Shown one piece after another: positions 1 through 8,522 of a DNA stretch of 64,000 nt. The position numbers were made by a program, and so were the translations under genes. The notes beneath the pieces are model-generated. The model was given only the letters and a program-made list of their open reading frames with translations. It searched no databases and was not told the DNA's origin. Where the stretch lies: contig CAWJEX010000018.1 in the NCBI GenBank assembly GCA_963841995.1, positions 124,001-188,000 on the forward strand, read 5' to 3'. The DNA is from DATDPM01 sp963841995 (GTDB lineage: Bacteria > Pseudomonadota > Alphaproteobacteria > DATDPM01). Within the stretch, counting starts at the first letter, position 1; each line of letters begins with the position of its first letter.

Positions 1-2
1 TC

Positions 3-380
3 CTGGGGTTCGCCGCCCTCGTCATGCCGAGTTCTCCGGCATGGGCGCAAAAGAGTCCGATTTCTGGATTCATTTCCGGCAATAAGCTCCTGGAACTTTG
101 CGACGCGCCTTTCGGCAGCAACCACCAGGCTTGGTGCGACGGCTATATCATCGGCGTGGACGATGCCCTCACGATCACCCATGCGGTTTCCGGCGCGGAC
201 TCCGGCGAAACCGATCCCTCCGCCCATCGCTATTACTGCCTTCGCGAAGGGGTGACTCTTGGTCAGACGAGCCTCGCTGTGCTCAATTATTTGAAAGCCC
301 ATCCGGAAAAGCTCGACATGATCGCCTCGGAACTCGTCATCGCGGCTCTTGCCGAAGCCTTCCCCTGTTCCGGTCAGTGA
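3..380 (+). CDS. Rap1a/Tai-like secreted protein (5' end outside window)
   Basis: The reading frame is open from the first bases, so the start lies upstream. The visible N-terminus is a hydrophobic stretch ending in a plausible signal-peptidase site (SPAWAQK), which suggests export to the periplasm. The mature part has regularly spaced cysteines (LCDAP, AWCDGYI, YYCLREG, FPCSGQ) and a GYIIGVDDA segment, as in the Rap1a/Tai immunity-protein domain, whose founding members protect Serratia from T6SS peptidoglycan amidases. Many family members are orphans of unknown role, and no T6SS effector gene is visible here, so an immunity function is only a possibility. Confidence 0.6.
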   Translation: MGFAALVMPSSPAWAQKSPISGFISGNKLLELCDAPFGSNHQAWCDGYIIGVDDALTITHAVSGADSGETDPSAHRYYCLREGVTLGQTSLAVLNYLKAHPEKLDMIASELVIAALAEAFPCSGQ

Positions 381-649
381 GCGAAACGATGGAATCGACG
401 CGTTATCGGCGCCACGATCTATCACTCGATGCAACGCGGCATGGCCGAGACCGGCGACTCGCCCGCATCAACCGGCGAGGACGTGACGTTCTATCCGCTG
501 TAAGGCGGGGGTGGGGTGGAGGTGGCTTCGCGTTGTTAAGGCGTTCCGAACGCTCGATTGTGAAGACATTCCCTCACGACGTCAAAGTCGTCCTCAAATT
601 TTTCCACCCCGTCCTTCGTGTAAATGTCGAGGCCTTGAATATGACCTTT

Positions 650-1093
650 TTATAGGCCCATGTATTGGCGCCTATTTTCAGGGAAGAAACTATGCGCGAG
701 AGCGTTTCGCAGCGCATTGATGCGCTCGACGGCCTCGCGAACTTCCTTGGGTAATTTCCCTACGGCATGAACGATCCTCAATTTTCCGAGCAGATATATT
801 TCGTCCGATATGTAGTGATTGAATACTCTGAATTTTTTCGTTCTCCAAAGCTGTTTGAATGTGAAGGTTCTTTTCGGCCTCCGAAAGTAATAATGGCAAA
901 TTATTACAGACAGCAATCCGTCAATGAGCGCGTATTTTAAGATAACCTCGCTTCGGACCAGTTTATTTTTCATCAGCTCGAGGTAAGTAGTCCTGCTGTC
1001 CGGCTCATCATCAAGAATATTCCAATGGTCCATAGAGACGAGGGATGAGATCTCCTCGAATTCATCGCGCAACCTTCGTTGCTTTGTGGTCAA
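650..1093 (-). CDS. HEPN-like small protein, AT-rich ORF
   Basis: A 147-residue protein with no family I can name. Near the C-terminus is INALRNALAHSFF, which fits the R-N-x-x-x-H signature of HEPN-domain ribonucleases, in a predicted helical context. The DNA is clearly richer in A and T than the neighbouring genes, which suggests recent acquisition. No nucleotidyltransferase (MNT) partner or other antitoxin is adjacent, so it is an orphan rather than a recognisable HEPN-MNT module. Start is the ATG at 1093. It could instead be a non-catalytic HEPN-like protein. Confidence 0.5.
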   Translation of the reverse strand: MTTKQRRLRDEFEEISSLVSMDHWNILDDEPDSRTTYLELMKNKLVRSEVILKYALIDGLLSVIICHYYFRRPKRTFTFKQLWRTKKFRVFNHYISDEIYLLGKLRIVHAVGKLPKEVREAVERINALRNALAHSFFPENRRQYMGL

Positions 1094-1195
1094 TTATGTT
1101 GGTATTGACATAAAAATCTCATCTAGATGGTTTTGAGATCGCGTCGACGAAATCGAAATGGCGTCATTTGCTGTGTGTCCCTATTGCCATACCGC

Positions 1196-1702
1196 TCAGA
1201 ACTTCCCGAGATAATCCCCCTTGCCGATCGCCACGCCGTTGTGGCGGAGGATGTCGTAGGCGGTGGTGACGTGGAAATAGAAATTGGGAATCACGAATTC
1301 GAAGAGATAGGGCTTCCCCACAAACGTCTTGTCCTCGCCGCCTAGCTTGAGCGTGACCTTGCGATCCTCGCTGCCGTCGATCTGCGCCGGGGTGAAGCTT
1401 TGCAGGAAGGCGACGGTCTTGGCGATCCGCGCCTTCAATTCGGAAAAGGTGGATTCGGTATCGGGATAGCTCGGCGGTTCCGCGCCGGACAGCCGCGCCG
1501 CACAGCCTTTCACGCCGTCGGTCGCGATCTGGATCTGGCGGGAGAACGGAAACATGTCGGGGAAGAGGCGCGCCGCGATGAAAACCGCAGGATCGATCTT
1601 CTTCGCCTCGGCATGGGCAGCGGCCTTATCGAGAATGGCCGAGAGATTGTTCAGGATCCGAATGAAGGCCGGAATGGAAGCTTGGTACATCGACAAGGAC
1701 AT
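1196..1702 (-). CDS. DUF1993 domain-containing protein
   Basis: 168 residues, the usual full length of the DUF1993 family, beginning MSLSMYQASIPAF and carrying the typical LARLFPDMFPF-like segment (here AARLFPDMFPFSRQ) and a C-terminal PNFYFHVTTAYDILRHNG segment. The fold resembles the DinB-like four-helix bundle, with a C-terminal histidine region where related enzymes bind metal. Function is unknown. It stands alone, with about 250 bp to the next gene on the opposite strand. Confidence 0.85.
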   Translation of the reverse strand: MSLSMYQASIPAFIRILNNLSAILDKAAAHAEAKKIDPAVFIAARLFPDMFPFSRQIQIATDGVKGCAARLSGAEPPSYPDTESTFSELKARIAKTVAFLQSFTPAQIDGSEDRKVTLKLGGEDKTFVGKPYLFEFVIPNFYFHVTTAYDILRHNGVAIGKGDYLGKF

Positions 1703-1958
1703 GGCGATTTCTCCCGTTGATGGGGATTTTGGCGGCGGGAAGCGATAAAGCGTATTTTACCACAGGCCTATCCCTGCGGCACTGCGGCGGAATCGCGCCC
1801 TCGCTGCCGATCACCATACCGTCAACAAGGCTATTCAAGCGGCTTCAAACTACGTATCCTTCCGGATAGTCATACGAGAGTACTCGGTCGGGGTGGATTG
1901 GGGCCGCCTTGATTTGAGCCATCTTGATTTGGACCACCTGATTGGGGATTAGGGAAGC

Positions 1959-2384
1959 GTGGACAAGCCGCTGATTGAATGGAAATCGGAGTTCGAAACC
2001 GGCCTCGATGAGGCCGACCGGGAGCATGCCCACCTCCTCGATCGCATCAACGCGCTTTATCACAGCCTCGGAAAGAGCCCGAGCGACGCCGCGGTGCGTG
2101 AGGTTTTGAATGGGGTCTATGCCGAGGTCGCCAAGCACTTCGCCTATGAGGAAAAGGCCATGCGGGAACATGGCTACGATCAATTCGCCGAGCACAAGGC
2201 CGACCATGACACCTTGCTGGGCGAGCTTCGCGACATTATCGCCGCGGTCGACACGGCTGCGGCCTTCGATTGCGAAAAAGCCCTCATGGCGCGCCTCGTT
2301 GCCTGGTTTTCCGAGCACTTCCGGGCCAAGGACATCCGCCTGCATCAAGCCATCGACCGGCCGGCAGAGCGCTCCTTCCACTAA
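1959..2384 (+). CDS. Bacteriohemerythrin 1
   Basis: A single-domain hemerythrin of 141 residues. The di-iron ligand pattern is visible: a helix-1 histidine in DREHAHLL, then HFAYEEKAM (H-x3-E), FAEHKADHD (H-x3-H), and a C-terminal SEHFRAKD (H-x4-D). These bind O2 reversibly in the cytoplasm and serve oxygen sensing, storage or delivery. Start is GTG at 1959, just after a purine-rich stretch. A second, divergent hemerythrin follows 135 bp downstream with its own promoter. Confidence 0.9.
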   Translation: MDKPLIEWKSEFETGLDEADREHAHLLDRINALYHSLGKSPSDAAVREVLNGVYAEVAKHFAYEEKAMREHGYDQFAEHKADHDTLLGELRDIIAAVDTAAAFDCEKALMARLVAWFSEHFRAKDIRLHQAIDRPAERSFH

Positions 2385-2423
2385 GCGGCCCCAATCACCG
2401 AGTCACGCGCCGCGTCAGCGCTC

Positions 2424-2465
2424 TTGACCTGGATCAACTGCCGCCGGCGGAAAGCGGCCTATAAT
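2424..2465 (+). promoter_or_regulatory. FNR/FixK-type box with spaced -10 element
   Basis: TTGACCTGGATCAA at 2424-2437 matches the TTGA-N6-TCAA FNR/FixK half-site pair. A perfect TATAAT lies at 2460-2465, placing the box centre near -41.5 from the expected start of transcription at about 2472, as in a class II activated promoter. It would drive the hemerythrin at 2519. Confidence 0.75.
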
Positions 2466-2480
2466 TTTCATGTTTTCCCC

Positions 2481-2496
2481 GGCCCTGTTTACATAG
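2481..2496. repeat. Solo MITE terminal repeat remnant
   Basis: GGCCCTGTTTACATAG is identical over 16 bases to the left terminal inverted repeat of the MITE-like elements at 21534 and (with one change) 51806. No body or second end is present. It lies in the leader of the second hemerythrin gene, between the inferred transcription start and the ATG. Confidence 0.55.
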
Positions 2497-2518
2497 GCCC
2501 ATCGGGAATGAGGGATTC

Positions 2519-3004
2519 ATGCCCTATCTGAGCTGGTCTCCATCGATGAGCGTTGGGGTGCCGATCCTGGATTCGGATCACCAGGCGCTTTTCCGGATCG
2601 TCAACCAGCTGCACGATTTTTCCGAAACGGGCGCCACCCAAGATACCTTGGGCATCATCTTCGGCAACCTGGTCGCCTATATCGATTTCCATTTCGCCCG
2701 GGAAGAAAAAATCATGAAGGCCTGCAGCTTCCCGGCTCTGGAGGCCCATGCCGAGGAACACGCCGAGTTCGCGCATTTCATCCACGATGCGCGCGAGCGG
2801 TATGCGGGGATTCCCGATCCGGATATAACCCGCGAATTGCTGGAATACCTCAAAATCTGGCTTAATTCTCACATCCTGATCCAAGACATGGCATACAAGC
2901 CCTATGTCCTGGCGGTGCCTCAGATCGACGAGACAAAGTATGTCGTCGATCCCGGCCTTCCGAGCGAGCGCTCAAGAGACCGATCAAAATCGCGCGAGAA
3001 TTAA
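2519..3004 (+). CDS. Bacteriohemerythrin 2
   Basis: 161 residues with the full hemerythrin ligand set: LDSDHQALF, HFAREEKIM, LEAHAEEHAEF and a C-terminal LNSHILIQD. It probably binds O2 at a non-heme di-iron centre in the cytoplasm. Compared with the copy upstream it has a longer charged C-terminal tail rich in Arg and Ser. ATG at 2519. The FNR/FixK-type box and TATAAT upstream suggest induction at low oxygen, which fits an oxygen-binding role. Confidence 0.9.
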   Translation: MPYLSWSPSMSVGVPILDSDHQALFRIVNQLHDFSETGATQDTLGIIFGNLVAYIDFHFAREEKIMKACSFPALEAHAEEHAEFAHFIHDARERYAGIPDPDITRELLEYLKIWLNSHILIQDMAYKPYVLAVPQIDETKYVVDPGLPSERSRDRSKSREN

Positions 3005-3049
3005 CGCGCTCACCGTCCGAGATTCGCGACGAGTTTCCAAGCAACCTCC

Positions 3050-3979
3050 TCACCGCTCCCGGGGAAAAGATTCCGATACTTCGCCGATGAGCCCGCGAAG
3101 CCAGCGATGCCCGGCATCGGTTTCGGCGCGGGGGTGCCAAATCGACCACACCATCGATTCCAGCAGGTCGAAGGGCGGCTTGAACACAACGAGGTCGTAT
3201 TCGGCGCGATAAGCGCGCGCCACCCGCGAGGGCAAGGTCGCGATCGTGTCCGTGCTGCTGAGGACCGCGGGGATCACCAGGAAATGCGCCAAGGTGATGA
3301 CGCTGCGCCGAACCAGGCCTTGCTTGGCGAGAATGTCGTCGATCGGTCCGGGTGTATCGCCTTGGAGAGAAATGCTGAGATGCGGCCGCGCCAAATATTC
3401 GGACAAGGTCAGCGTGCGCTTTCCGCCCATGGCGTGTTTGCCGGCCACGCAGACGACGCGATCGCGGAGCAGCAGCTGTCCGCGCATGCCTTTGGGAATC
3501 GCTTCCAGCGACGTCACCACCAGATCGACACCCCCTTGCGCCAGCGCCTCCGCCGTATCACGCCGCCCGCCCTGGAGCACCACGAGATTGACGGCCGGGG
3601 CTTCGGCCCGAATGCGCTTGGCGAGCGCGGGCAGCAGAACCCGCGCATTGTAATCCGACATGGCCAGCCGGAACGTCCGCTGCGCCGAATGGGGATCGAA
3701 TTTCCCGCCTATCCCGGCGAGCCCCGAAATCTCCGACAGCACGAGGCGCACCGGCGCTTCCAATTCCAGCGCCCGCTGGGTAGGTTTCATTCCGCCCTTG
3801 CCGCGCACCAGAAGCGGATCGTTGAAGAGATGGCGCAATCTTCGCAGGGCATGGCTCATCGCCGGCTGGCTTCGCCCGAGTCTTGCCGCGGCCCGCGAGA
3901 GATGCCGCTCCGCCATCAGCGCGTCGAAAACGGTCAGAAGATTGAGGTCGATCCGGGAAAAATTATTCATTTGTTTCAT
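3050..3979 (-). CDS. LysR-family transcriptional regulator
   Basis: 309 residues, the usual LysR length. The N-terminal winged helix-turn-helix is clear (IDLNLLTVFDALMAERHLS, then AAARLGRSQPAMSHALRRLR), followed by a LysR substrate-binding domain. The helix is of the NodD/SyrM-like subgroup in wording. ATG at 3979 or, two codons on, 3970 (MNNFSRID) are both possible. A short dyad TGAAAT-N4-ATTTCA at 3991-4006 just upstream may be its own operator. The regulated gene is unknown; the channel operon at 4213 is divergent and could be a target. Confidence 0.88.
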   Translation of the reverse strand: MKQMNNFSRIDLNLLTVFDALMAERHLSRAAARLGRSQPAMSHALRRLRHLFNDPLLVRGKGGMKPTQRALELEAPVRLVLSEISGLAGIGGKFDPHSAQRTFRLAMSDYNARVLLPALAKRIRAEAPAVNLVVLQGGRRDTAEALAQGGVDLVVTSLEAIPKGMRGQLLLRDRVVCVAGKHAMGGKRTLTLSEYLARPHLSISLQGDTPGPIDDILAKQGLVRRSVITLAHFLVIPAVLSSTDTIATLPSRVARAYRAEYDLVVFKPPFDLLESMVWSIWHPRAETDAGHRWLRGLIGEVSESFPRER

Positions 3980-4212
3980 GATAGATATGTGAAATATTCA
4001 TTTCAAGTATGAACAGAAACCGTCCATTGTCGCGGCATCGTCAACTCGTGGACGTGACCTCGTGAAAATGTGATCCCGCCAATGGGTTCTCGCTGTCGCC
4101 ATTCCGTTCCGCCCATCGCATAATTTCATCCGCAACTGATCCCCTTGGGTCATCCGACCAGGCCCGCCGCCGGCTAACAGAATCGGCGAGAATCAGCGAG
4201 CAAGAGAAAAAG

Positions 4213-5001
4213 ATGCCGCCGTTTTGGACAACCGCCGACGTCGCCAGCGCCCTCACCTATAAGCGCCATTACCTGTTCCTGCGGTGGCTGGTGGTGACCG
4301 GCGTCTCCCTCTTCGCCTTCGGGGTGGCCTGGAGCCTCGGCTTCCCCCAGCGCGTTTATATGAGCGATGTCAGCTATTTGTCGGTGGTGATAACACTCCT
4401 CTATTTCGCCTTCACCGGCCATTGCGCGATCCGCACCTATTACATGTCGAAACAGCTCGTCGACGCGGCGCGCGTTTCCGACACCCTGAAGAACGGTCCG
4501 GCGCGGCATCTCGCCCTTTCCGGCGAGCGGGTTTTGGTGGGCAATACCGCCCTTCCCCAATGCGCGCTCACCAGCCTGATCACCGAGCTCTTGCACATGC
4601 GCGAGGCCGGCCGCCATGTCGGCGAATCCGGGCTGGAGCAGAATCAATTGCTCGACGCCTACAGCCAGCAATTGCGCGGCGGCCAGGACATCGGCTGGTT
4701 CGTCGCCGATACCATGATCAAGCTCGGATTGCTCGGCACCGGCATCGGCTTCGTCATTCTGCTCAATGCGGTGACCTCGGTCACCAATCTCGACATCACC
4801 AGCATGAAGGAAGTGCTGGTGAATATGAGCGGCGGCATGGGTGTGAAATTGTTTACCACCATCGCCGGCTTGATCGCCGCGATCATGCTGAGTTTGCAGT
4901 ATCAGCTTCTCGACCGCGGTGCCGACGATCTGGTGGCGCTGATGACCAAGGTGATCGAGGTTCAGGTGTCGCCCTATATCAAGGCGAAAGCGCCCGGCTA
5001 A
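4213..5001 (+). CDS. MotA/TolQ/ExbB-like proton-channel protein
   Basis: 262 residues with four predicted membrane segments, at about 21-43, 52-69, 158-182 and 207-228. The last two carry the MotA/TolQ/ExbB signature (LGLLGTGIGFVILL, then GGMGVKLFTTIAGLIAA). Such proteins form a pentameric inner-membrane stator that couples proton flow to a two-copy partner; the ExbD-like partner follows 35 bp downstream. First gene of a six-gene operon (4213-8430). It is neither TolQ nor ExbB by context, because no TolR, TolA, TonB or Pal gene follows. Confidence 0.85.
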   Translation: MPPFWTTADVASALTYKRHYLFLRWLVVTGVSLFAFGVAWSLGFPQRVYMSDVSYLSVVITLLYFAFTGHCAIRTYYMSKQLVDAARVSDTLKNGPARHLALSGERVLVGNTALPQCALTSLITELLHMREAGRHVGESGLEQNQLLDAYSQQLRGGQDIGWFVADTMIKLGLLGTGIGFVILLNAVTSVTNLDITSMKEVLVNMSGGMGVKLFTTIAGLIAAIMLSLQYQLLDRGADDLVALMTKVIEVQVSPYIKAKAPG

Positions 5002-5036
5002 CCGCGGACGCGATCGAACATGGCGAAAATCTAGTT

Positions 5037-5636
5037 ATGGCGCGCCGCACCCGGCAAAGAGGCAATACCGATCCGTTCACCGATCTTGTTTTCAACACGC
5101 TGCTCGGGATCACCTTTCTTCTGATCATCACCATGATGTTCATCAATCCGGAAAACAAACAGGGGAAGATCAATCCGAAGGCGGAATATATCATCACCGT
5201 GTCCTGGCCGGATTGGAACACCGCCGATATCGACACCTGGGTCGAAAGCCCGCGCGGCGATCTGGTCTGGTTCCGCAATCCGGAAGCGGGCCTCATGCAT
5301 CTCGACCGCGACGACCGCGGCATGCTGAACGACTTCATTATCGTCAACGGCAAGAAAGTGGTGAACCCGCTGAATCAGGAAATCGTCACCATCCGCGGCG
5401 TCATCCCCGGCGAATACGTGGTCAACGTCAATTATTACGCGACCGAGGACGGCAAGCCGGTGCCGGTTCAGGTCAAGGTCGAGAAAGTGAACCCGGTTCT
5501 CGAGGTCATCTATTACGGCGAAGTCACGCTCGAACATCAGGGCGACGAAAAAACCGCGGTGCGGTTCAAGATCGCCGCCGATGGCAGCGTCGAAGCCACC
5601 AACAATCTGCAAAAGCATCTGGTGAAACTGCAATGA
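5037..5636 (+). CDS. ExbD/MotB-like stator partner with YfaP-like ectodomain
   Basis: 199 residues. A short basic cytoplasmic N-terminus leads into DPFTDLVFNTLLG and a single membrane helix (about 17-36); Asp16 sits where MotB, TolR and ExbD carry the proton-binding aspartate. The periplasmic part is unusual: no OmpA or TolR domain, but a beta-rich segment with ADIDTWVESPRGDLVWF, HLDRDDRG and a GEYVVNVNYY strand, resembling the DUF2135/YfaP domain. It should form the moving subunit with the channel protein upstream. I chose the ATG at 5037 because the longer frame overlaps the previous gene. Confidence 0.75.
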   Translation: MARRTRQRGNTDPFTDLVFNTLLGITFLLIITMMFINPENKQGKINPKAEYIITVSWPDWNTADIDTWVESPRGDLVWFRNPEAGLMHLDRDDRGMLNDFIIVNGKKVVNPLNQEIVTIRGVIPGEYVVNVNYYATEDGKPVPVQVKVEKVNPVLEVIYYGEVTLEHQGDEKTAVRFKIAADGSVEATNNLQKHLVKLQ

Positions 5637-5682
5637 ATTTAATTTCCCCATCGTCTGGGATAAGAATGGAAGCGAGGCGTCC

Positions 5683-6216
5683 GTGATTACTGTCAGCGTC
5701 GGCATCATCGCAAGTTACACCCTGCTCGCAGTCCTGCTGCTGGTGATGATCCTCTATTCCCGGTTCTCCTGGGGCATCAAGGCCGCGGTCATCGTCCTGG
5801 TCACCGCCTTTTATCCGATCAGCTATGTCGCCCTCGTCGATCTCCTCGGCTGGCCGACGGCCGAGCATCTGCCCGACCGCTTCCGCTTGATCGCGGCCCA
5901 GGTCTACGAGCCGGACAAGTCGCAAGGCATCCCCGGCGAGATTTATCTCTGGGTCTCCTCGCTTTCCGAAAACGCCGGCCGCGTGACGCCGCGGGCCTAT
6001 AAGATCAGCTATTCGCCCGAGCTCCATGAGAGGCTGGAGGAAGCCGGCAAGGCGATGAAGAACGGCCAGGACATCATGGGCGAGATTCCCGGATCGGACC
6101 AGGGCGCCAACGGCCCGCCGATGATCGCCGCCGACATGTCCCGCACCGCGGCGGTGACCAAATCGCTGGACATCATTTTCACGCCCTTCGCCGCCACCGT
6201 GCTGCCGACCAAGTGA
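5683..6216 (+). CDS. Two-TM membrane protein of the channel operon
   Basis: 177 residues from a GTG at 5683. Two membrane segments (about 4-25 and 31-53) are followed by a soluble domain of about 120 residues with no motif I recognise. Its stop overlaps the GTG of the next gene, so it is probably co-translated with the lipoproteins. Position between the ExbD-like protein and the lipoproteins suggests an accessory of the same envelope complex. Function unknown. Confidence 0.7.
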   Translation: MITVSVGIIASYTLLAVLLLVMILYSRFSWGIKAAVIVLVTAFYPISYVALVDLLGWPTAEHLPDRFRLIAAQVYEPDKSQGIPGEIYLWVSSLSENAGRVTPRAYKISYSPELHERLEEAGKAMKNGQDIMGEIPGSDQGANGPPMIAADMSRTAAVTKSLDIIFTPFAATVLPTK

Positions 6217-6986
6217 CCGATGAATCCGCGAGAGCCCGCGTGAAAAATTTCGCGAAAAAGTTGGCGGCGATCGCGGCGCTGGGGGTTTCGCTGGCAGCCT
6301 GCAAGCCCGGCGGCGATCAAAGCTATTTCCCCCTCGATCCGGGGTGGAGCTGGCGCTATCGGGTCGCCACCGAAATCAAGAATCGCGGCAAAGAACACGG
6401 CGCCCAGCTGGTCGTCAACCGGGGCATGATCGTGACCGAGCAGCAGAAGCTCGTTCCCCGCCTGTACGAGGACGGGCACGTCTATTACTACGCGCTGCAG
6501 GACGACGGGATTTTGCTGGCGGGCGACCGCGATGTCGGCGAAGACGCGAAAGACGCGCCGCCCAATCAATACGTGCTGAAATATCCGGTCGCGGTCGGCG
6601 CGTCCTGGCGCGTGAACAGCCAGACTTATCTGATGCGCCGCCAGGAAATCGGCCCCGCCGCCGTCATCATGGTTCCGGTCAGGGCCGCCGTCGAGCTCAC
6701 CTATACCGTCGAAGCCAAGGACGACGTGGTGAAAGTCCCCGCCGGCACGTTCCGCAATTGTCTGCGCCTCCACGGCAAAGGCACGGGCAACGCCAATATG
6801 GGTGAGCGGATGGGCGACATGGACATCGCCATCGAGTCAACGGAATGGTTCGCGCCGGGTGTTGGCCTCGTCAAAATGACCCGCAACGAAGACAGCGGCC
6901 CCGAAGGTCCGGCGTTCGGCTCCATGACCCTGGAGCTCGAAAATCTCGACACCGGTTCGTGGCTCACGGGTTCGTGGTTCAAATGA
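6213..6986 (+). CDS. Lipoprotein paralogue 1 of the channel operon
   Basis: Up to 257 residues. A signal peptide ends in the lipobox VSLAAC, so the mature protein should be lipid-anchored. GTG at 6213 overlaps the previous stop; GTG at 6240 would give a shorter signal peptide. After the cysteine comes YFPLDPGWSWRYR, later VPAGTFRNCLRLHG and EWFAPGVGLVK, all shared with the next two genes. The PLDPG-WxYR opening and the VPAG-F-C-L strand look like a beta-sandwich secreted domain. Family name unknown to me. Confidence 0.75.
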   Translation: MTDESARARVKNFAKKLAAIAALGVSLAACKPGGDQSYFPLDPGWSWRYRVATEIKNRGKEHGAQLVVNRGMIVTEQQKLVPRLYEDGHVYYYALQDDGILLAGDRDVGEDAKDAPPNQYVLKYPVAVGASWRVNSQTYLMRRQEIGPAAVIMVPVRAAVELTYTVEAKDDVVKVPAGTFRNCLRLHGKGTGNANMGERMGDMDIAIESTEWFAPGVGLVKMTRNEDSGPEGPAFGSMTLELENLDTGSWLTGSWFK

Positions 6987-7723
6987 AACCTGCTTGCACG
7001 CTGACCGCCGGCCTATTGCTGGCGGCGGGCGTTTCCGGTTGCGGCAAGGACGGGAACGATTATTTTCCCCTCGATCCCGGCTATTCCTGGACCTACCGGC
7101 AGATCCTGCAGACCCGGAACATGGGCAATGCCGGCGCCTTCGAAAAAGACAATTATGCCGTCGCCGAAACCAATCTGCCGGGCGAAGCGTTGGGCGGCGG
7201 GCGCGCGGTGCCGAGGCTCTATAACGACGGCGGCACGCTGTATTTCGCCAAATCCGCCGACGGCATCGCTCTGGTCGCGCGCCGGGCCGAGGATCAGGAT
7301 CAACCGATGCCGATCGCGCCGCGCTATATTCTGAAACGCCCGCTCACCATCGGCGACGGCTGGACCGAGCCGGGCGAAACCCAGATCCTGCGCCGCACTT
7401 TTCTCGGCGGCTTCGGCCAGATCACCAAATCGATTTCCGCCGACGGGCCGCTGACCTACAAAGTCGAAAGCCCCGACGACAATGTCCGGGTTCCGGCGGG
7501 AACCATCCATCACTGCCTCCGCTTGCACGGCGCCGGCATCGCCAAGCTGGATTGGGCCGATTCCGGCGTTCTCGCCAGCGCCATCGATACCGTCGAATGG
7601 TATGCGCCCTCGGTCGGGCTGGTGAAGCGCGTCCGCAAGGAAGATTCGGGCGCCGATGGGCCGCTCGGCGCCGAAATGAACGAAGAGCTCGAATCGATGA
7701 CCCGGCCCGGCTGGTTCGGATGA
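6983..7723 (+). CDS. Lipoprotein paralogue 2 of the channel operon
   Basis: 246 residues starting at the ATG that overlaps the upstream stop by four bases (ATGA). Lipobox GVSGC at about residues 16-20. Shares YFPLDPGYSWTYR, a VPAGTIHHCLRLHG strand and EWYAPSVGLVKR with its two neighbours, clear evidence of tandem duplication. Probably exported and lipid-anchored. The paralogues have diverged well beyond a recent copy, so they are likely to have distinct roles or form a hetero-oligomer. Confidence 0.75.
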   Translation: MKPACTLTAGLLLAAGVSGCGKDGNDYFPLDPGYSWTYRQILQTRNMGNAGAFEKDNYAVAETNLPGEALGGGRAVPRLYNDGGTLYFAKSADGIALVARRAEDQDQPMPIAPRYILKRPLTIGDGWTEPGETQILRRTFLGGFGQITKSISADGPLTYKVESPDDNVRVPAGTIHHCLRLHGAGIAKLDWADSGVLASAIDTVEWYAPSVGLVKRVRKEDSGADGPLGAEMNEELESMTRPGWFG

Positions 7724-8430
7724 GCCGGCGCCTGATCGGCTGCCTGGCGCTTGTAACGCTTTTGCTTGCCGGATGCCGCAATTCCCAATCCCCCTTCCCG
7801 CTCGATCCCAGTTTGCGCTTCGGCTACCGGCTTCATCTCGAATCGGAAGGAACGGCGGGCGCCGAGAATTTCAAATCCTTCGCCGTCAATTTGCGTGCCG
7901 AAACCATCGACGGTGCATCGGCAACGCCGCGGCTGTTCGCGGACGGAAAGATCATCTATTACGCCGACGACAAAGCGGGGATTCGCGAAGCGGCGTTTCG
8001 CGAGCCGGGCTCGGAAATATCGTCAGCCGCACCCGGCCAATACATTCTCAAATATCCGCTGCAGCCCGGCGCCCATTGGCGCGCATCGGGGCGAACCATC
8101 TTGCTCACCCAGAAATTTCTCTACAGCAAGGCCCTGCCGATCTCCATCGGCCTCGATCTCGATTATACGGTGGAAAATCCCGAATCGGTTCAGGTCCCGG
8201 CGGGACATTTCTCGAACTGCCTCAAGGTGACGGCGGTCGGCCATACCAGTGTGACCACCATCGACAATCAGAGCACCCTCGACGTCACGGTCGAAATTTC
8301 CGAGTGGTATGCGCCGGGCGTGGGGTTGGTGAAATCGATCCGCTCGGAAAAGGCGGGCGAGGAACGCTCGGGCAACGCCAAGCTCGTCACCGAGCTCGAT
8401 TATTTCGGCAAGGCTTCGTGGTTTGAATGA
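7720..8430 (+). CDS. Lipoprotein paralogue 3 of the channel operon
   Basis: 236 residues from the ATG at 7720, overlapping the preceding stop by four bases. Signal peptide with lipobox LLLAGC. Keeps the family landmarks PFPLDPSLRFGYR, VPAGHFSNCLKV and EWYAPGVGLVKS. Last gene of the operon; the following gene is on the other strand and ends 92 bp away, with no obvious terminator hairpin between them. Function unknown; treat with the other two as one lipoprotein family. Confidence 0.75.
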   Translation: MSRRLIGCLALVTLLLAGCRNSQSPFPLDPSLRFGYRLHLESEGTAGAENFKSFAVNLRAETIDGASATPRLFADGKIIYYADDKAGIREAAFREPGSEISSAAPGQYILKYPLQPGAHWRASGRTILLTQKFLYSKALPISIGLDLDYTVENPESVQVPAGHFSNCLKVTAVGHTSVTTIDNQSTLDVTVEISEWYAPGVGLVKSIRSEKAGEERSGNAKLVTELDYFGKASWFE

Positions 8431-8522
8431 GCGGGATTGGCCTGCGGCCGCCGGCGAGAGGCGGGGCGTGAAGCGGCCTTGCGCGATGCCCCCGGTTACT
8501 CTTCGCAAATCCGTTTAATCGG

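Noticed and set aside
381..503. Frame following the Rap1a-like stop that reads GATIYHSMQRGMAETGDSPA
   Set aside because: Could be the C-terminal remnant of a gene but I cannot assign it and it has no start; not listed.
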